Of a stretch of 64,000 nt of DNA, positions 50,436 to 63,037 are shown one piece after another. The stretch's first letter is position 1, and each line of letters opens with the position of its first letter. A model generated the notes under the pieces. It did no database searches. It was not told the origin of the DNA and saw only the letters and a list, made by a program, of their open reading frames with translations. A program made the position numbers and the translations under genes. Source of the stretch: Aphrophora alni (taxonomy: Eukaryota > Arthropoda > Insecta > Hemiptera > Aphrophoridae); assembly GCA_963513935.1 (NCBI GenBank), contig OY740766.1:5411861-5475860 (forward strand), written 5' to 3'.

Positions 50436-50556
50436 TAAAACACACACAAATTCTTTAGTTAAATTCTACAATTGATTGGTCTAACCGACCATGGTTTCGC
50501 CAGTTACGGCATTGACGAGGTAACAAAGACTTAATAACCTAAGATATATTGTACAA
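50436..50556 (+). mobile_element. Half copy of the foldback element found at 60476-60715
   Basis: TAAAACACACACAAATTCTT, TTAAATTCTACAATT, GACCATGGTTTCGCCAGTTA and AATAACCTAAGA match one arm of the foldback element at 60476-60715. The second arm is absent here. Confidence 0.7.
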
Positions 50557-51062
50557 ACCTTTGAGAACAAGCCAACAAATCCTGTTACAAGATAGTGGAA
50601 CATGTAGCTGGGAAACCCAGTGAGTCATGAATTTTTTTTAAACATGCTTTGACAAAGGTTGAAGTAGTGGGAAAAAGACTAGAATTCTGTTTGATTGGTT
50701 AAAACTAAATTAACATTATTACAAGAAAGTTAAAATTGGTGATGAGTTTTGTGATCTGACCGAGAACCAAGGCGCATTCATCAAAACGTCATTGTGGTTG
50801 CAACGAAAGGTTAGCAGCATCGTCTCTTTGACTCCTGCACAATAAGGCCAAAACATTAATAAAGAGAACTATCTTGAGGTCTTTCGTTGGTTTTATGATG
50901 CTGCTTAAATTAACGGACTTATGTTCATCTGCATCATGGTAATAAACCTGATCACTTTAAGTAGCCTGATTGTGAGTTTCTTCTAAACCAAACACACCAC
51001 TCTTATCGTATATCAGGTACTTTCTCAACACAGCCGTTTGTGGTTTTTGAACGTTGTCAAAG

Positions 51063-51230
51063 ATGAAAATGTCACTGAAAGAGACTCGAACTGAATCACA
51101 AGTAAATGATACACCCCAGATTTACTCAACTCTCAAAGAGTTGTTCCAGAGAAATATTTCTAATAATGGGAGATCGTTGGGAAAAATACGTGCAGACCAT
51201 TGTGAAAAAATTGGGATATCAGGCTTCCAG
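51063..51230 (+). CDS. Possible first coding exon of an unrecognised gene
   Basis: An ATG in a fair context (TCAAAGATG) opens a 168-bp, 56-codon frame just downstream of an in-frame TGA. It ends at a strong donor, CCAG|gtaagta (51227-51237). The predicted peptide (MKMSLKETRTESQVNDTPQ... GKIRADHCEKIGISGFQ) is hydrophilic, has balanced composition and no membrane segment or recognisable domain. No second exon was identified downstream before the microsatellites. A long-intron gene is possible, but chance is not excluded. Confidence 0.3.
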
Positions 51231-51377
51231 GTAAGTAATTGTATTTTTAACAAAGGATAGATATTTTCTAATAAATCTTATATAAGCGAACATGTACGAA
51301 TGCATGTATTCAATCATGTACGAATGCACAACATGTATTCTTATATTTTTATTATATTAATTGTATGAAAAACTGAA

Positions 51378-51592
<215 letters not shown>

Positions 51593-51694
51593 GATTGTGT
51601 AAAAGAATGATTTTGAAGTAAATACGGTCCGTATTTATAGGTCATCTGGGGTTGCGCGCGCATGTCTCCCACATGCAGGCCTTGTTAAATCCAG

Positions 51695-51698
<4 letters not shown>

Positions 51699-51773
<75 letters not shown>
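51699..51773. repeat. Compound (CT)n(AT)n microsatellite
   Basis: About 29 bp of CT followed directly by about 44 bp of AT. The CT run is complementary to the (GA)n tract about 110 bp upstream, so the two could pair within one strand. Confidence 0.95.
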
Positions 51774-51776
<3 letters not shown>

Positions 51777-51779
51777 TAT

Positions 51780-53670
51780 ATATGTGCGTCATTTTTTTAC
51801 AAGTTCAGACATCACAATTGAATACAATTATATTTACATAAGGACGACAATTTAGCGTTACGATACAAAGGGGTAACGTGTCCCTACAACAAAATTTCAC
51901 TTTGAATTGTGTAATACGTTCTACAAATCTGTTAATAAACCCAATCTGTGTGGCCAAGTGCGTTAAATAACACACAATAACATTCATAGACCAAAAAGTA
52001 ACTGTAAATAATATCACAACTACTGTGCAATTAAACAAAACACCACCTTAAATAATAAAAGGGAAAGTGTTCCATTGTGATTTAACATCAAAGATTACAG
52101 AGGTAGTGAATATTATGGGGCACCCACCGATGTGGTCTTATCTAAAAAAATGTACCTTACCTCCACCACTCTGGGTTTCTGTCGTAAAATTCTTTAGTAG
52201 GCGTAAAACAATCTGAGTACTGTTTAAAATTCACTCTTATTCATTGATTAATATTTACACGTTACATGAAAGCTAATACAAGTTTTACATGAAACCACAG
52301 GAAAAAAAGTATTTGTGATATATTTGTTATTTTTGTAACAGTTTCAAACATTCATATAATTTAAAACAGCAATCAATAAGTAAGTGTTTAAGGTTATTTT
52401 TTTCCAAGTATAAAATATTGCTGAAAATTTTAAGAAAACGGTTAAAATTTTATTTTTCATTTGAAGAATTTTTTATACAACTGCTCGTTTTGCTTCGTAG
52501 ACACCTTTATGTTTACACTTCACAGCGAGTGCTGTATTTCTTGTTGGAACATCCGCGTTCATACTTTGCAACCATGCATTTGTTACCACTAATAATAAAC
52601 GGAAAATAAATAGAATAACCTTGCGCATATTCGTTTGGGCCTAGTTGGAAAGAACCTTGGATTTAAATCGAATATGGATTGGTACACATGATAAGCCCGT
52701 TGGCATAACAAACACACAAACATACTGACAAAATGCCAAATAGTTGAGTTAAAACAGAACTTCGCTTGGTTCCGTGGACTTATTTATAAAGAACAAAGTC
52801 CTGCTGACTGTACATTAAAAAATGAATACGTTATATAAAGTTTTATCCTAACCACAACACCCACTCTATAAAGTGAATAAAATCATGTCCCTGCACAAAC
52901 TGCTTCCTGCAGAAATAAGTTTAAATTGACTTTGTGTTTTGAAAGAAAAAAAATAGGTTAGGTTAGGTTAGGTTAGGCTAAGTTAGGTTAGGTTAGGTTA
53001 GATTAGTTAGAAAATATAAGCGTGATGTTAAGGTTGTTTGTACCGGAAATTAAGGCAAATAATTACTTTCCTTAAGGAACCTGATATTATTTATTTTTCC
53101 TCACTATCAAGCTCCACAACTTCCATAAGTTCCATAAACGAAGCTAATTTTATCTTCTGTCTGATGGGGCAGGAAGCAATTTCCTTTATCTTGCGAAATG
53201 GTGGTGTATTTTTAGTTATTATATCTTTAGAAAAGATTTACGACTATTTTACCACCAATCTAAAGATTTAAAGATTTAAAAACAGAGATATTTCTTAAAA
53301 TCTTTTTTTTTTTAAACAAGCAAATAATAAACACCCCTCCCCCTTAATAGTAACAGAAGGTTACTTAGACTTTATGTTTTAAGAGTATTTGTTACTACAA
53401 AATTGTGGGTTTCAAAAATTACCTTTTGAATTTTTCCCATATTAGTATAAAACGTGTTAAGAAATAGTTGACCAGCTAATGCGGATAAATTCGTTTTGAA
53501 GACCAATAAATCCAAAAATATGTTATATGAATTACCTCTATGCATAGTCTGTCGTATATATGGTGCTTTAAAGCTCAAAAAAGTGGACAGACTTTATAAA
53601 ATTTTGTATTTCGGAACTTTTCATTTTTTGATAACTCATTTTGGCTGCCAAAAGAAAATTCACAATGTTA
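51780..53670. other. AT-rich sequence, no gene recognised
   Basis: Contains only the short TTAGG-type block at 52956-53006 and biased-composition open frames. Confidence 0.4.
52956..53006 (+). repeat. Short TTAGG-type telomeric repeat block
   Basis: About 50 bp of TTAGG pentamers on the plus strand with variants TTAGGC and TAAG. Its orientation is opposite to the arrays at 13.2 and 47.46 kb. Confidence 0.75.
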
Positions 53671-53675
53671 CGATA

Positions 53676-54060
53676 TTCTCAAAATCGGCTCTAATGATTT
53701 AGATAAAATTTTATTTCAAGCGTAGCCTCTAAGGATCCAAATAAAATGTACTGATCAATATCTCTCCAAATACGCCAGTTCGTGAGTTAACGGTAAAACA
53801 TAAATATGGCCATGGGGATGTTATCAAACAAGTATTTTCTCAAAATCGGCTCTAATGATTTAGATAAAATTTTATTTCAAGCGTAGCCTCTAAGGATCCA
53901 AATAAAATTTACTGATCGATATCTCTCCAAATACGCCAGTTAGTGAGTTAATGGTAAAACATAAATATGGCCATGGGGATGTTATCAAACAAGTATTTTC
54001 TCAAAATCGGCTCTAATGATTTCGTTCAAATTCTAGTGAAATTAAAATTATAATGACCAA
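53676..54060. repeat. 161-bp tandem repeat, two full copies plus a partial
   Basis: Units start TTCTCAAAATCGGCTC at 53676, 53837 and 53998, exactly 161 bp apart. The first two are nearly identical across AGCGTAGCCTCTAAGGATCC, AATACGCCAGTT and ATATGGCCATGGGGATG. The third diverges after TAATGATTT into the TCGTTCAAATTCTAGTGAAA form found at dispersed sites. The high identity of the first two copies suggests a recent duplication of an old dispersed unit. Confidence 0.9.
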
Positions 54061-54247
54061 AATACGTGTGAAAAATCATGCGGCTTTGCATAAGATACGC
54101 TACGATTCGTAAAAAAATAAAAATAGACTAAAATCTAATTATTATTTTTTTGATGATAGTTTGATGGCACAAATTTTGATGATAGTTTGATGATTTTAGA
54201 CCACGTTTCAATGTAAGAATATTTTCTCGAAGACGCCGTCCATGATA

Positions 54248-54310
54248 CATTTCCACTTTTTGACTGACAACTACCAAACTAAAATGTTTAGTGACAAATC
54301 GTTTTGGTTG
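54248..54310 (+). repeat. Copy of the dispersed TTGACAACT-type repeat
   Basis: CCACTTTTTGACTGACAACTA with a following GTGACAAATCGTTTTGGTTG block matches copies at 3562, 27255, 40995 and 46438. Confidence 0.5.
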
Positions 54311-54389
54311 GGGTGGGGTGGAAGGGGGGGGGGAAGTTTGTGGAATATTTCAGCACCGTTTGTTTTTACTACATATCCAGTCTTATAAA

Positions 54390-55097
54390 TATTTTTGTAT
54401 AACCAAAACTAAATCCCAGCAGCCGTGAAATTCATTTTGGTTTTAACAAATTCTTTACGTACTGTAATATTCTTTATTTTTCGGATCGTCATCACTCTTC
54501 ACCAAAATTTAATCGACATCGGTTTAGTGACCTACGAACGTAAACAACTCTCTCATGGTATAACTTCTGACACAGACGAGGTGTTACCAAGAAGTTTTGT
54601 TTGGATCCTTAAATGCAGAAAAATTTTACTAAAATCGTTGAAGTAGATTTTGAGAAATTCAGATTTCAAAATGTTGGTTGTAAGGTAATTAATTCCAAAA
54701 TTTAAGCTGATTTAGTATTTAGTTTGTTAAACAGTTTATACGCCAGTTATTCTCTATTTATTACAGAACGCGGAATTCAGCTCGTAGACGTATACAGTAT
54801 GGAACACGCATTGAGTTAAGGTTTACTGTAAATTATTAATTTATCAACTAGAAATCTGACCCAACTACAGACAAAAACTGTTTCAAATTTTACGAGTCGT
54901 TGCAACTCCCTGTTTTAACCTATGCCAACCTGCGCATTATTCAACACGCACCATTTAAAAATGTGTAATTATTTCATTGTTTCAGTGAAATGCATTTTAC
55001 AACTTTCATGATTTATGTACGTCGTATGTATTCGTAAAGTTTTCTACATTAAGAACGGAGTAACAGATTTTGATTAATCATTTTAAATGGACGTATG

Positions 55098-55171
<74 letters not shown>

Positions 55172-55272
55172 GTATTTATATATAATAATATATATTTATA
55201 TATTTTATAGTATTTATTTATAATATTAAATATATATTATATATATTTATAAATATAAATAGGTAAAACGAA

Positions 55273-55320
<48 letters not shown>

Positions 55321-55440
55321 CAGCAACCCACAAAATTAAGGTATCTGTTAGTAGAACCTATGATCGCCTTTTTTCCATAAAGATATAATATTCTGAGAAA
55401 AAAATGATTTAAGAAGGTTTAACTTCTTAAAATCGGATCA
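54390..55440 (+). repeat. Partial copy of repeat family A with AT expansion
   Basis: Matches the family A left arm in order: AAATTCATTTTGGTTT (as at 24597), the ATCGACATCGGTTTA block (25255), TTTGGATCCTTA (25376), the AACTCCCTGTTTTAACCTATG block (25685), ACATTAAGAACGGAGT (25966) and ATCTGTTAGTAGA (26070). About 700 bp of family sequence is missing between the first two blocks. A long AT tract (55098-55320) sits where the other copy has only a few bases. Confidence 0.65.
55098..55320. repeat. (AT)n tracts
   Basis: Two AT dinucleotide runs (55100-55167 and 55273-55318) with irregular AT-only sequence between them, inside the family A copy. Confidence 0.95.
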
Positions 55441-56130
55441 ACCCATTTCGATCAATTTTGGTGAAATATAAAGATTTTGTAAATTAAAAAAAAAAAAGAC
55501 TTGAAAATAATTCCCTATTATTAAACTAAAATATATATAGACTGCATTCATTAAAATATTTGAAGGCTAATAGAACTATTTTTGGTATATTAGACTAATT
55601 TTGAGGTTATGTTTTCATCTATTAGGTTTTTGAAGTTGTAATCCTCTTATTTGTATCGTAAAAAATAGTTTTTCATCTATCTACAAAATGAGCTATTGTA
55701 GGAGTTGCAGGTAAAATATTATCGACAAAAATATATATATATATTTATAATTTTAATTCGGTTGTCATTTTGAAATCGACAATATATTATTATGGTTAGT
55801 AAACATATCCCACGATTTCTAAAATCAAGCCTACATCTCAATTTGAGTAAAATAGAGCCCTCAAAAGCCTTCACTAAACATTTTAAAATTAAAATAAACT
55901 CACGAAATACTATTTCAAAAGGTCAAAATTTTCATTTTTATGTCTCCAATTGCAATAGTTTAACAACTAAATAATGTATATTAATTTATAATATTAATAT
56001 ATATACCTTAGAAAAAAATTTATACTTTGTTTTTTGTTTTATTTATATGTGCAATAATTCTTGCTTGGTATGTGTGTATGTGTGTGTTTGTGTTAAACTA
56101 TGACGTGCTCACATGTGAGTAAAGAATTTT
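55440..56130. other. AT-rich sequence, no gene recognised
   Basis: A 60-codon frame at 55792-55974 has no recognisable domain. The TGTGTGTATGTGTGTG tract at 56070-56092 is matched in kind by a similar tract upstream of the ribozyme-like motif at 63183, so the last 100-150 bp may be PLE 3' non-coding sequence. Confidence 0.35.
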
Positions 56131-56132
56131 AT

Positions 56133-56180
56133 ATAAAACCTGAAGATGGGAACTTGTTCCTGAAACGCGCGTAGTATTAC
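56133..56180 (+). ncRNA. Hammerhead-like ribozyme motif (ACGCG subfamily)
   Basis: ATAAAAC (helix I), CTGAAGA (core), extra T, GGGAA-CTTG-TTCCT (helix II, five pairs including one G-T), GAAA, ACGCGCGT palindrome (helix III), A, then GTATTA. GT pairs with AC next to the core and TT/AA further out, leaving one mismatch. The helix II sequence differs from the other subfamilies but remains paired. Confidence 0.5.
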
Positions 56181-56539
56181 ACTACAAAAAATTGCATGAC
56201 GGAATCAAGGTGTATATATATATAAATATTATAAATTAACATTAATTAGTTGTCAAAATTTTGAAAATTTAGTACAAATTCCCATCATAATCAACGATTC
56301 AATAAACATAATTTACATACTAAATTTGATATATAATTCAGGTTATCTAAATGGAATGTTAGCTACATGAAATGCAACGGAATTATAAAAGGGAAACAAG
56401 AATTGAAATTTTTTCTAAAACACAACTCATAGATGTGAGCCTGATAACAGCTACACATCTGACAAATCACTTTCTTCTTAAAATAAGAGGATATAAAGTG
56501 TATTATGCAAATCGTCAGTAAAAATGAGCAGAGTGTTCC

Positions 56540-57560
56540 TTGAAAAACACCATCTGGAAAAGGCAGAATTTCAACTCGTCTTAGAGGAGATTTAATCTAC
56601 CAATCAAAACTAAAACACAGTAGCGATATCTTGTCCACATAGATACAACTTAATAAAGAGAATTATATGTAACTTTGATATACATAATAAGGTGAAAGAT
56701 ATATCGTGGGAAAGTGACGTTGATTGTCGATCACGGCTAACAAACACGAAAAGCAGAGAACTCAAACGAACTTTCAGTTAGACAAGATACAATTTTAACT
56801 CTACAGGTAAACCTACTGATTCAAAAAAAAAATTCTGACTTAGATTTCTTTAATCAAACAAGAGAATAAAATGAGATATCAGAAAAGTAAAAGTTGTTGT
56901 GCTACAGGGAAGTATTTTGGAGCTTATTCTTTACTCATTGCATAAGAGTGAATAATTGGAAATGGACGATGTAGCAGTTGCAAACTTCGCTTACTAACAG
57001 CTATAATAGCAGTGGGAGAAAACGTTAAAATATTTACCAATAAGGCACAAAAGTGATAAAATATGCGAATAGACCAGGAGTTGGTAAATTAAACTAAATG
57101 AACTTAAATCTGCGAATGTAAATTAATAATACAAATCTTATCAAGTCACCACAACTCAACATCTGTGGAAATGAAATTCTACATCAAACAGCAAAGTTTC
57201 TTGGTCTTCCCTTAGGTGCTAGATTAAAATGAAAAGAGCACATCAAGGTAAAAAGGACAGAAACCGGCTTGAAATACAAACTATCAGCTATTTGAAAAAC
57301 ACTCTGTTTTAATATTTTGATTTAGAAATAGATAATTAACCCAATTAGGCTTAATGGTGTAGAGTTGTGCTAATTTGACCAATATTGGAACAATCCAAAA
57401 GTTCAAAAAATAAGATGTTGCCGAATATAGTGAACTCTCCGAGGTGAATTCTAAACCAGGATATTCACCGGGATCTTGTAATATCTACTGTAGGTGAAGT
57501 ACCAATGCGGAAGCACTGACATTAATTGCCAGGAATTAGTTCGAAGATTCAAGAGAGTCC
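56540..57560 (+). pseudogene. Non-LTR retrotransposon relic, reverse transcriptase region
   Basis: Plus-strand fragments in several frames match a jockey/CR1-like reverse transcriptase. LQGSILELILYSLHK (about 56902) corresponds to the PQGS(I/V)LGP.LY segment. AKFLGLPLGARLK then a stop (TGG to TGA, about 57230) and KEHI corresponds to the FLG...L.W..HI segment. NQDIHRDLVISTVGEV (57454) corresponds to the conserved C-terminal IHRDLGI.TV.E block. The catalytic FADD-type box is not preserved legibly. Numerous stops and shifts make this inactive. It could be the other half of the family seen at 28840, but no overlap allows a test. Confidence 0.65.
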
Positions 57561-57569
57561 AACTAAGTG

Positions 57570-59380
57570 CTGTTGTAATGGGCTTTGGTGTGAGTGTATG
57601 TTTTGTATCTCCGGAGAACTAAGTATTTAACTTTTATAGGATTATCATTGTTAGAATAAAATTATTGGTTGGTCGTAACGGGATCGGTTTTCATTGTTCA
57701 TATTTCGCTTGTAAATAAATAATTTTAAAGAAAAGGTTACTTAGAGTTGTTGTTGAAGATTTTATCAAATTTTGAGGTTATCCCTTTTAAGATTTTGTTT
57801 TTAATTATAACTTTCTTATTTTGCATCTTAGAAATCTGAGCATCATTAAATGCAGATTTTAAATGGGTGAAAATGGAATGTTTTAGGACCAACAAGTAAA
57901 ATTTGTAAATTAAAAAATGACCGCTATTGTGAAATTTAAGGGATTTTTTTTTATTGAAGAACTGTCACAATGGTTGCGTAATAAATTTGAAGAAATTCAG
58001 ACTAAAATTGCGATCTACAGAGTTTTTAAAACACAAACACCTATGAGGCAGGTTTTCTCAATGTATATTACCGGTGGACATTTCATAGTCTCAGATATCG
58101 GTGTCATCATTAGGGTGATTTGTAATGTTTACATTAGAAAATATACAAGAAGCAACAAAAAGACAGACCAATTATTAGGACATGCGACATTAGCTTTTCA
58201 TCCTCAATATCTTATTTTGGTTTAAAAGTAGGCCTTGGTGTTAAATCAATGAAAGGCGTTGCCAAAGGGTTGAGTTAATTGCTTCTACCCTTAGCCAACT
58301 CATGACGTCACATTGTTTTAAAACTCACACCCTTGATACGCAGGAACGATATATTAATTGAACCCTTCAGGGAAGGAATGTTGTTAGGGGCAGGTTAGTC
58401 CTGCGAGCTTTCTACCAGGAAATATGATTACCAAATGAATCTATAACTATTAAGGAAGTTGTGATAATTAGTTTGTAATAACTTTATATAATACGGTGTG
58501 ATTGAAAAGAAACTTCTTGCTCCTTTAACTGTGGTCTTAACTTTTGATATATAATGTTCAAAATTTTGAAGTACCTCCACATAATCAATGATTTGAGGTA
58601 GTCTCTCTTACTTGAGAATATTCTCAAATACAGAAATTTACTATATTCAGGTATATATGCATTTCAGGTATTATTTTAACGACCGGTAAATAAGCTAAGA
58701 TCATCCAAGAAATTCAATTCATATAACTTTTATTTCCCTCATAGAATTATTTAAAATAATCTATCACACGACTATATGGCCCATTTAAAATTTCCAACTT
58801 ACACATCCATTCTCTGAAGTCAAAAATTACAAAAAACGTGGGTTCATTGAAGCAGGAATTCACTATACAATTTATATCTCAACGAGGTGACCTGTAAGTA
58901 AAAAAAAAAAAAGAAAAAGAAAAAAAAGGAGACTGATTACACATTAAAATACGTAGTTTCTAATAATCGTGTCAACCAATTTCGTTGAAATTTTAGTGAA
59001 GTGTTAAGATTTATGACTCGCGTGCACGGAGTCGTAAGTACGGAGGCGAACAGATATCTGTGGTGACATATAGTTGTTGTTCGTATTTAGTTTTCTAGAT
59101 GTGCGAATGGTAAATATTTTGCAAAGTTCGTTTTAATTATCTTTTCATTCAGACCTTCAAATGTTACGCAAAAAATCAATTTTCTCATAGTTAGTAAAGA
59201 AATATAAAACTTTTATTTTGACAGTTCTATTGTGGAGACAACATTATGACATGAGCCAACAGTATTTTTACACTTGGATCGGAAACAATGACGACAACGT
59301 TTCACTAGTCACGTGGTGCATTTGTAGCATACCTCAGAGTAAACATCGTGCGTCATGTCGTATGCTACATTATATTATGT
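57570..59380. other. AT-rich sequence with one unassigned open frame
   Basis: An ATG-started frame of 102 codons at 57917-58225 has fairly balanced composition but no recognisable motif and no splice or homology support, so it is not called as a gene. A copy of the dispersed motif lies at 58958-59015 (CCAATTTCGTTGAAATTTTA and GTGAAGTGTTAAGATTTATG). Confidence 0.35.
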
Positions 59381-59387
59381 ACAACTT

Positions 59388-59567
<180 letters not shown>

Positions 59568-59599
59568 ATATCTATTAAATACAGGATTGGTGGATATTT

Positions 59600-60470
59600 C
59601 ATGTCCTCGGTTGACGGATTGCCCATAAGAGAGAACGTAATATTTAGAAAACACTTGAAAACGTGTACTGAAAATTAAATATGACTTGAAACGTCTCTGT
59701 AGGCAACACAAACGGTATGATTAATTCAGAAAAGACCCGTTTAACTGCATTATTAATATCCCACATACATCCCTGTACACAGCTTTGTGGCTTTCTGACA
59801 TCGTCTTTCAGTTATTAATTATGATATTAAGTCTTTATGGTATAATGTATTTATGGGTATACAAATGGGTTTACATTTTGACGAAACGCGCCACAACAGT
59901 GTTCGGACAACTATGTTTATTTCGTACAAACATTTCAAAAAACATCAGTTATTGCCCCACGAGGAGTAACAAATTATTCAGGAAGAAGGTTTGACAAAGA
60001 ATACGGTAATTTGTATCATATACCAGGTATTTGGTTTGATTCTATGCCGGTTAAAGAACTCCACTTTGAAAGCAATTCAAAATTGCAAGTTCTTAGGGAT
60101 TTCCGCTTTTCTTGTCATTCGACAGTAAATCTCTTTTTGCAGGTTAGCCAAAAAAGTTTATTGAGTTCCAAAATAAACAGGCTAGTGGCACTTAGTACCA
60201 TTTTTTTTTCTAAAAGACGCACTATAGAAGAGAAACTCAATTTTGTAATATTTTTCTCTAAAATTGCCCTATATTAATGATTTGTATAATGTTTTTCAAA
60301 AGATATCTGAATATTTCGATCAAAAGTTAAATTTTCTCAAATTTCCTGCCACGAATTTTTACTTTTGGTATTTTTTTTTTTTGGAATCGCGTGAAATTTT
60401 GAGGAAACTACAACTGTATGAATTTTGTTTCTACTGATGACCGACGGTACTTGATAGAATTCCATGTTAT
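59600..60470. other. AT-rich sequence, nothing recognised
   Basis: Short frames only; no gene, RNA or repeat structure recognised. Confidence 0.35.
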
Positions 60471-60475
60471 ACAAA

Positions 60476-60715
60476 TAAAACACACAATTTTTGTTATTAA
60501 ATTCTACAATTTAATGGTCTAGCCCTAGCCGACCATGGTTTCGCCAGTTCCGGCAATAACAAGGCTTATACAAAGACTAAATAACCTAGTTGTACAATTC
60601 TTCTTAGGTTATTTAGTTGTATATAAGCCTCGTCAATGGGCCGTAACTGGCGAAACCATGGTCGGCTAGACCAATAAATTGTAGAATTTTAACAAAAGAA
60701 TTTGTGTGTGTTTTA
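60476..60715. mobile_element. Foldback (palindromic) MITE, ~115-bp arms
   Basis: The left arm from TAAAACACAC (60476) to about 60592 is the reverse complement of the right arm from about 60605 to GTGTGTTTTA (60715). Shared blocks are TTAAATTCTACAATTTA, GGTCTAG...CCGACCATGG, TTTCGCCAGTT and AATAACCTA. Only about 12 bp separates the arms, so a single strand folds into a nearly perfect hairpin. A half copy is at 50436-50556. No coding sequence is present. Confidence 0.85.
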
Positions 60716-60729
60716 ATTGTACATATTAA

Positions 60730-62590
60730 TTGTGAGAAGTAATAATGTTAGTGTATTTATTTAGTTTGAAACAATCAATATAAGTGTTTAAGGGGAAAAA
60801 AAATCTGGAATATTCAAAACTATATTGTCAAGTTGTATAAAAAAACATGCCCTTACAGTAAGCTTTCGTATGATTTAAGACTTTTGCGTTTATTATTTAA
60901 AATTATAATAGAAAACCGGGCTAAAATGGTTGTAAAATAAGCTTTAGGAGAATCAAGGTAAGGATTCTTTGACAACTGTAAGATAAAGGGATGAAGTTAA
61001 TCATAAGAATAGAACAAACATGAATATTTTACAATTTTATCAATGTTCTTCAGTAAATAATTTAAGGAAACATACTATAACCTCTCAAATTTTAAATTGA
61101 CTCAACTCAGTGGGCTGTAATTTCCGTGTTAAAACAGTTATTTACAATACGTATTTTAACGTGTTTTTGTATTTAATGTTGGTTTTTTTCTTATAATTTA
61201 AAACTATAAACTAAATAAATGTCTTACATCGAATGTAAGTGTAATATGGGCAAGTGTTTTTATAAAATTTGACAATTGTTATGATTAAAAAATTCCGACA
61301 ATATTGTTTTGAATATGTAATTTTGTTTTTACCGAAAACAAATATTCTCTTTGTTTCAAATTAAATAAATATACTAATATAATTACTCTTCAAAATGAAA
61401 ATTCTTGAGTTATACTTGACATTTCATTTGCATTCAGAAAATAACACCCAAAGTAACAATTGGTAGCAGGAAAGTTGAGAAAATTTAATTTTTCCTTGAT
61501 AAGTAACGTAATTTAAAAAAAAAAACCTGTAACATATTCATAGAGAAAGAGAGAGAGAACAACGTTTCAGGAAGCAGTTTCTACTTTCATATATTGTGAA
61601 CTTTTACCTAAAAAAGGTTTGACACAATTAACTCTGTATAATACTTGTATGTAGACAAATTTGGTACATTTCTTTAAGACTAATTGTAACTGATAACTTG
61701 TTTGTGATGGGTGGAGTAGTTTCCAAGTTATAACCATGTTTTGATATGACAAATAGAAAAGTAGGCTACATATTTTGAAAATAAATTTGGGCATTTTCTT
61801 ATAATTGTCTGCGACAACGATGATCGTAACAGAGTTGGTCTAGGATTTAAACGTTGGCTGAAAACCTATTTTTAAACTGGTGCAGTATTTCACGAAGTTT
61901 AACTACTTTTTTTTGCTAACAATTAAAAAGAAATCCATATTCTCCTGTATATTTTTGACATAGGGAAAAATGTTTTACATAAATTGTGATTTAGATTTGA
62001 TATTATTAAAATCGACTCACTGATTGTAGGTAGTTTCAGTTTGCAGTCTGCTAAGGGAAGCAACTGGAGACATAACATTGTATTAAATAGACGGATCGGG
62101 ACAAATTGATCATAGTTCTGTCAACTATTGCGATTAACAGCCGGGTCTACCATTTACGTTCATATGTTTGTTTAAGGATTTTAATTTTTTTAAATTTTAA
62201 CTTTGTTTTGTATAATGGATATCTATTTTACATTAGTTTATGTAGGAAAAATACATTAATTAATGAAATGCTCATAGAAATTTTGTAAATATTTTTATTA
62301 AAGTAGAATTTATGTTATGTATTCTTAGTATTTAGTTATTTCAAGAGAAAAAAATATGTATATCATTCCCTTTATAGCCTTTCCCTGTGCAGAAATTAAA
62401 AAAATAAGTCATACAAATCATGTAGTATATATGGACAAAATAAGTATATGCCCTCAAAGACAGATTTCTCCAGAGGCAGAGCAGCGTATATAGCTGACTA
62501 GTACTATATATAGCTCTAAATTTTTTTTTTCTTGAAGAAGCAATAAAATAATTCCTATTTTTCAACCAAGTGTGAGAAGAAAATCCTCTG
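60730..62590. other. AT-rich sequence, no gene recognised
   Basis: No PLE reverse transcriptase was recognised upstream of the endonuclease at 62603. Short open frames and a small (AG)n tract near 61546-61557 are the only features. Confidence 0.4.
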
Positions 62591-62602
62591 AAATAAAATT
62601 CA

Positions 62603-63037
62603 TTGTCACATACTTTAGATCATTACAGATATAATTTTAGGAATATAATTAAGCCCAAAAAAACAACACCATTGGAACAAAAGTCAGGGGTGTATAGAAT
62701 CAATTGTGATGAATGTGAGTGTTTCTATATAGGGCAAACTGGGAGACAATTTAAAAAACGATATAAAGAACATCTTCCAAGTAACAGAGTGACGTATGCA
62801 AAATCTAACTACGCACGCCACATTATAGAAGAAAACCACTCGTATTCTAATTTTGAAAGCAACTTCCATCCAATTCACATATGCAAGAAGAGCAAACAAA
62901 TGGACGCGCTAGAGGAATATGAAATATATAAAGCTCAGTTAAAAAGTCCAGAACATATGTTGAATGACCAATTGAATTTTAAGTCCAACTTAATGTACGA
63001 CTTTGCTAGAGGAATAGATAAGAAACACAAACAATAA
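62603..63037 (+). CDS. Penelope-like element GIY-YIG endonuclease (C-terminal part)
   Basis: A 144-codon open frame encodes the nicking endonuclease domain that follows the reverse transcriptase in Penelope-like elements. The GIY-YIG signature is GVY (residues 29-31) and YIGQTG (42-47), with the family arginine in QFKKRYKEH (R53). A Cys pair (C35, C38) lies between the two halves, as in PLE endonucleases, followed by a YARHIIEENH block (70-79) with two His. The conserved glutamate region is LEEYEIYK (103-110). The frame is uninterrupted, so the copy is relatively young. The first Met is arbitrary, because upstream sequence should encode the reverse transcriptase, which is not recognisable in the 2 kb before; the element is therefore 5'-truncated or rearranged. 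About 150 bp downstream lies a hammerhead-like motif. Confidence 0.85.
   Translation: MSHTLDHYRYNFRNIIKPKKTTPLEQKSGVYRINCDECECFYIGQTGRQFKKRYKEHLPSNRVTYAKSNYARHIIEENHSYSNFESNFHPIHICKKSKQMDALEEYEIYKAQLKSPEHMLNDQLNFKSNLMYDFARGIDKKHKQ

Noticed and set aside
57917..58225. 102-codon open frame with fairly normal composition
   Set aside because: No recognisable domain, no neighbouring exons and no splice or promoter evidence. Frames of this length are expected by chance in 64 kb.
59880..59900. ACGAAACGCGCC resembling the GAAACGCGT end
   Set aside because: No core and no hairpin precede it.
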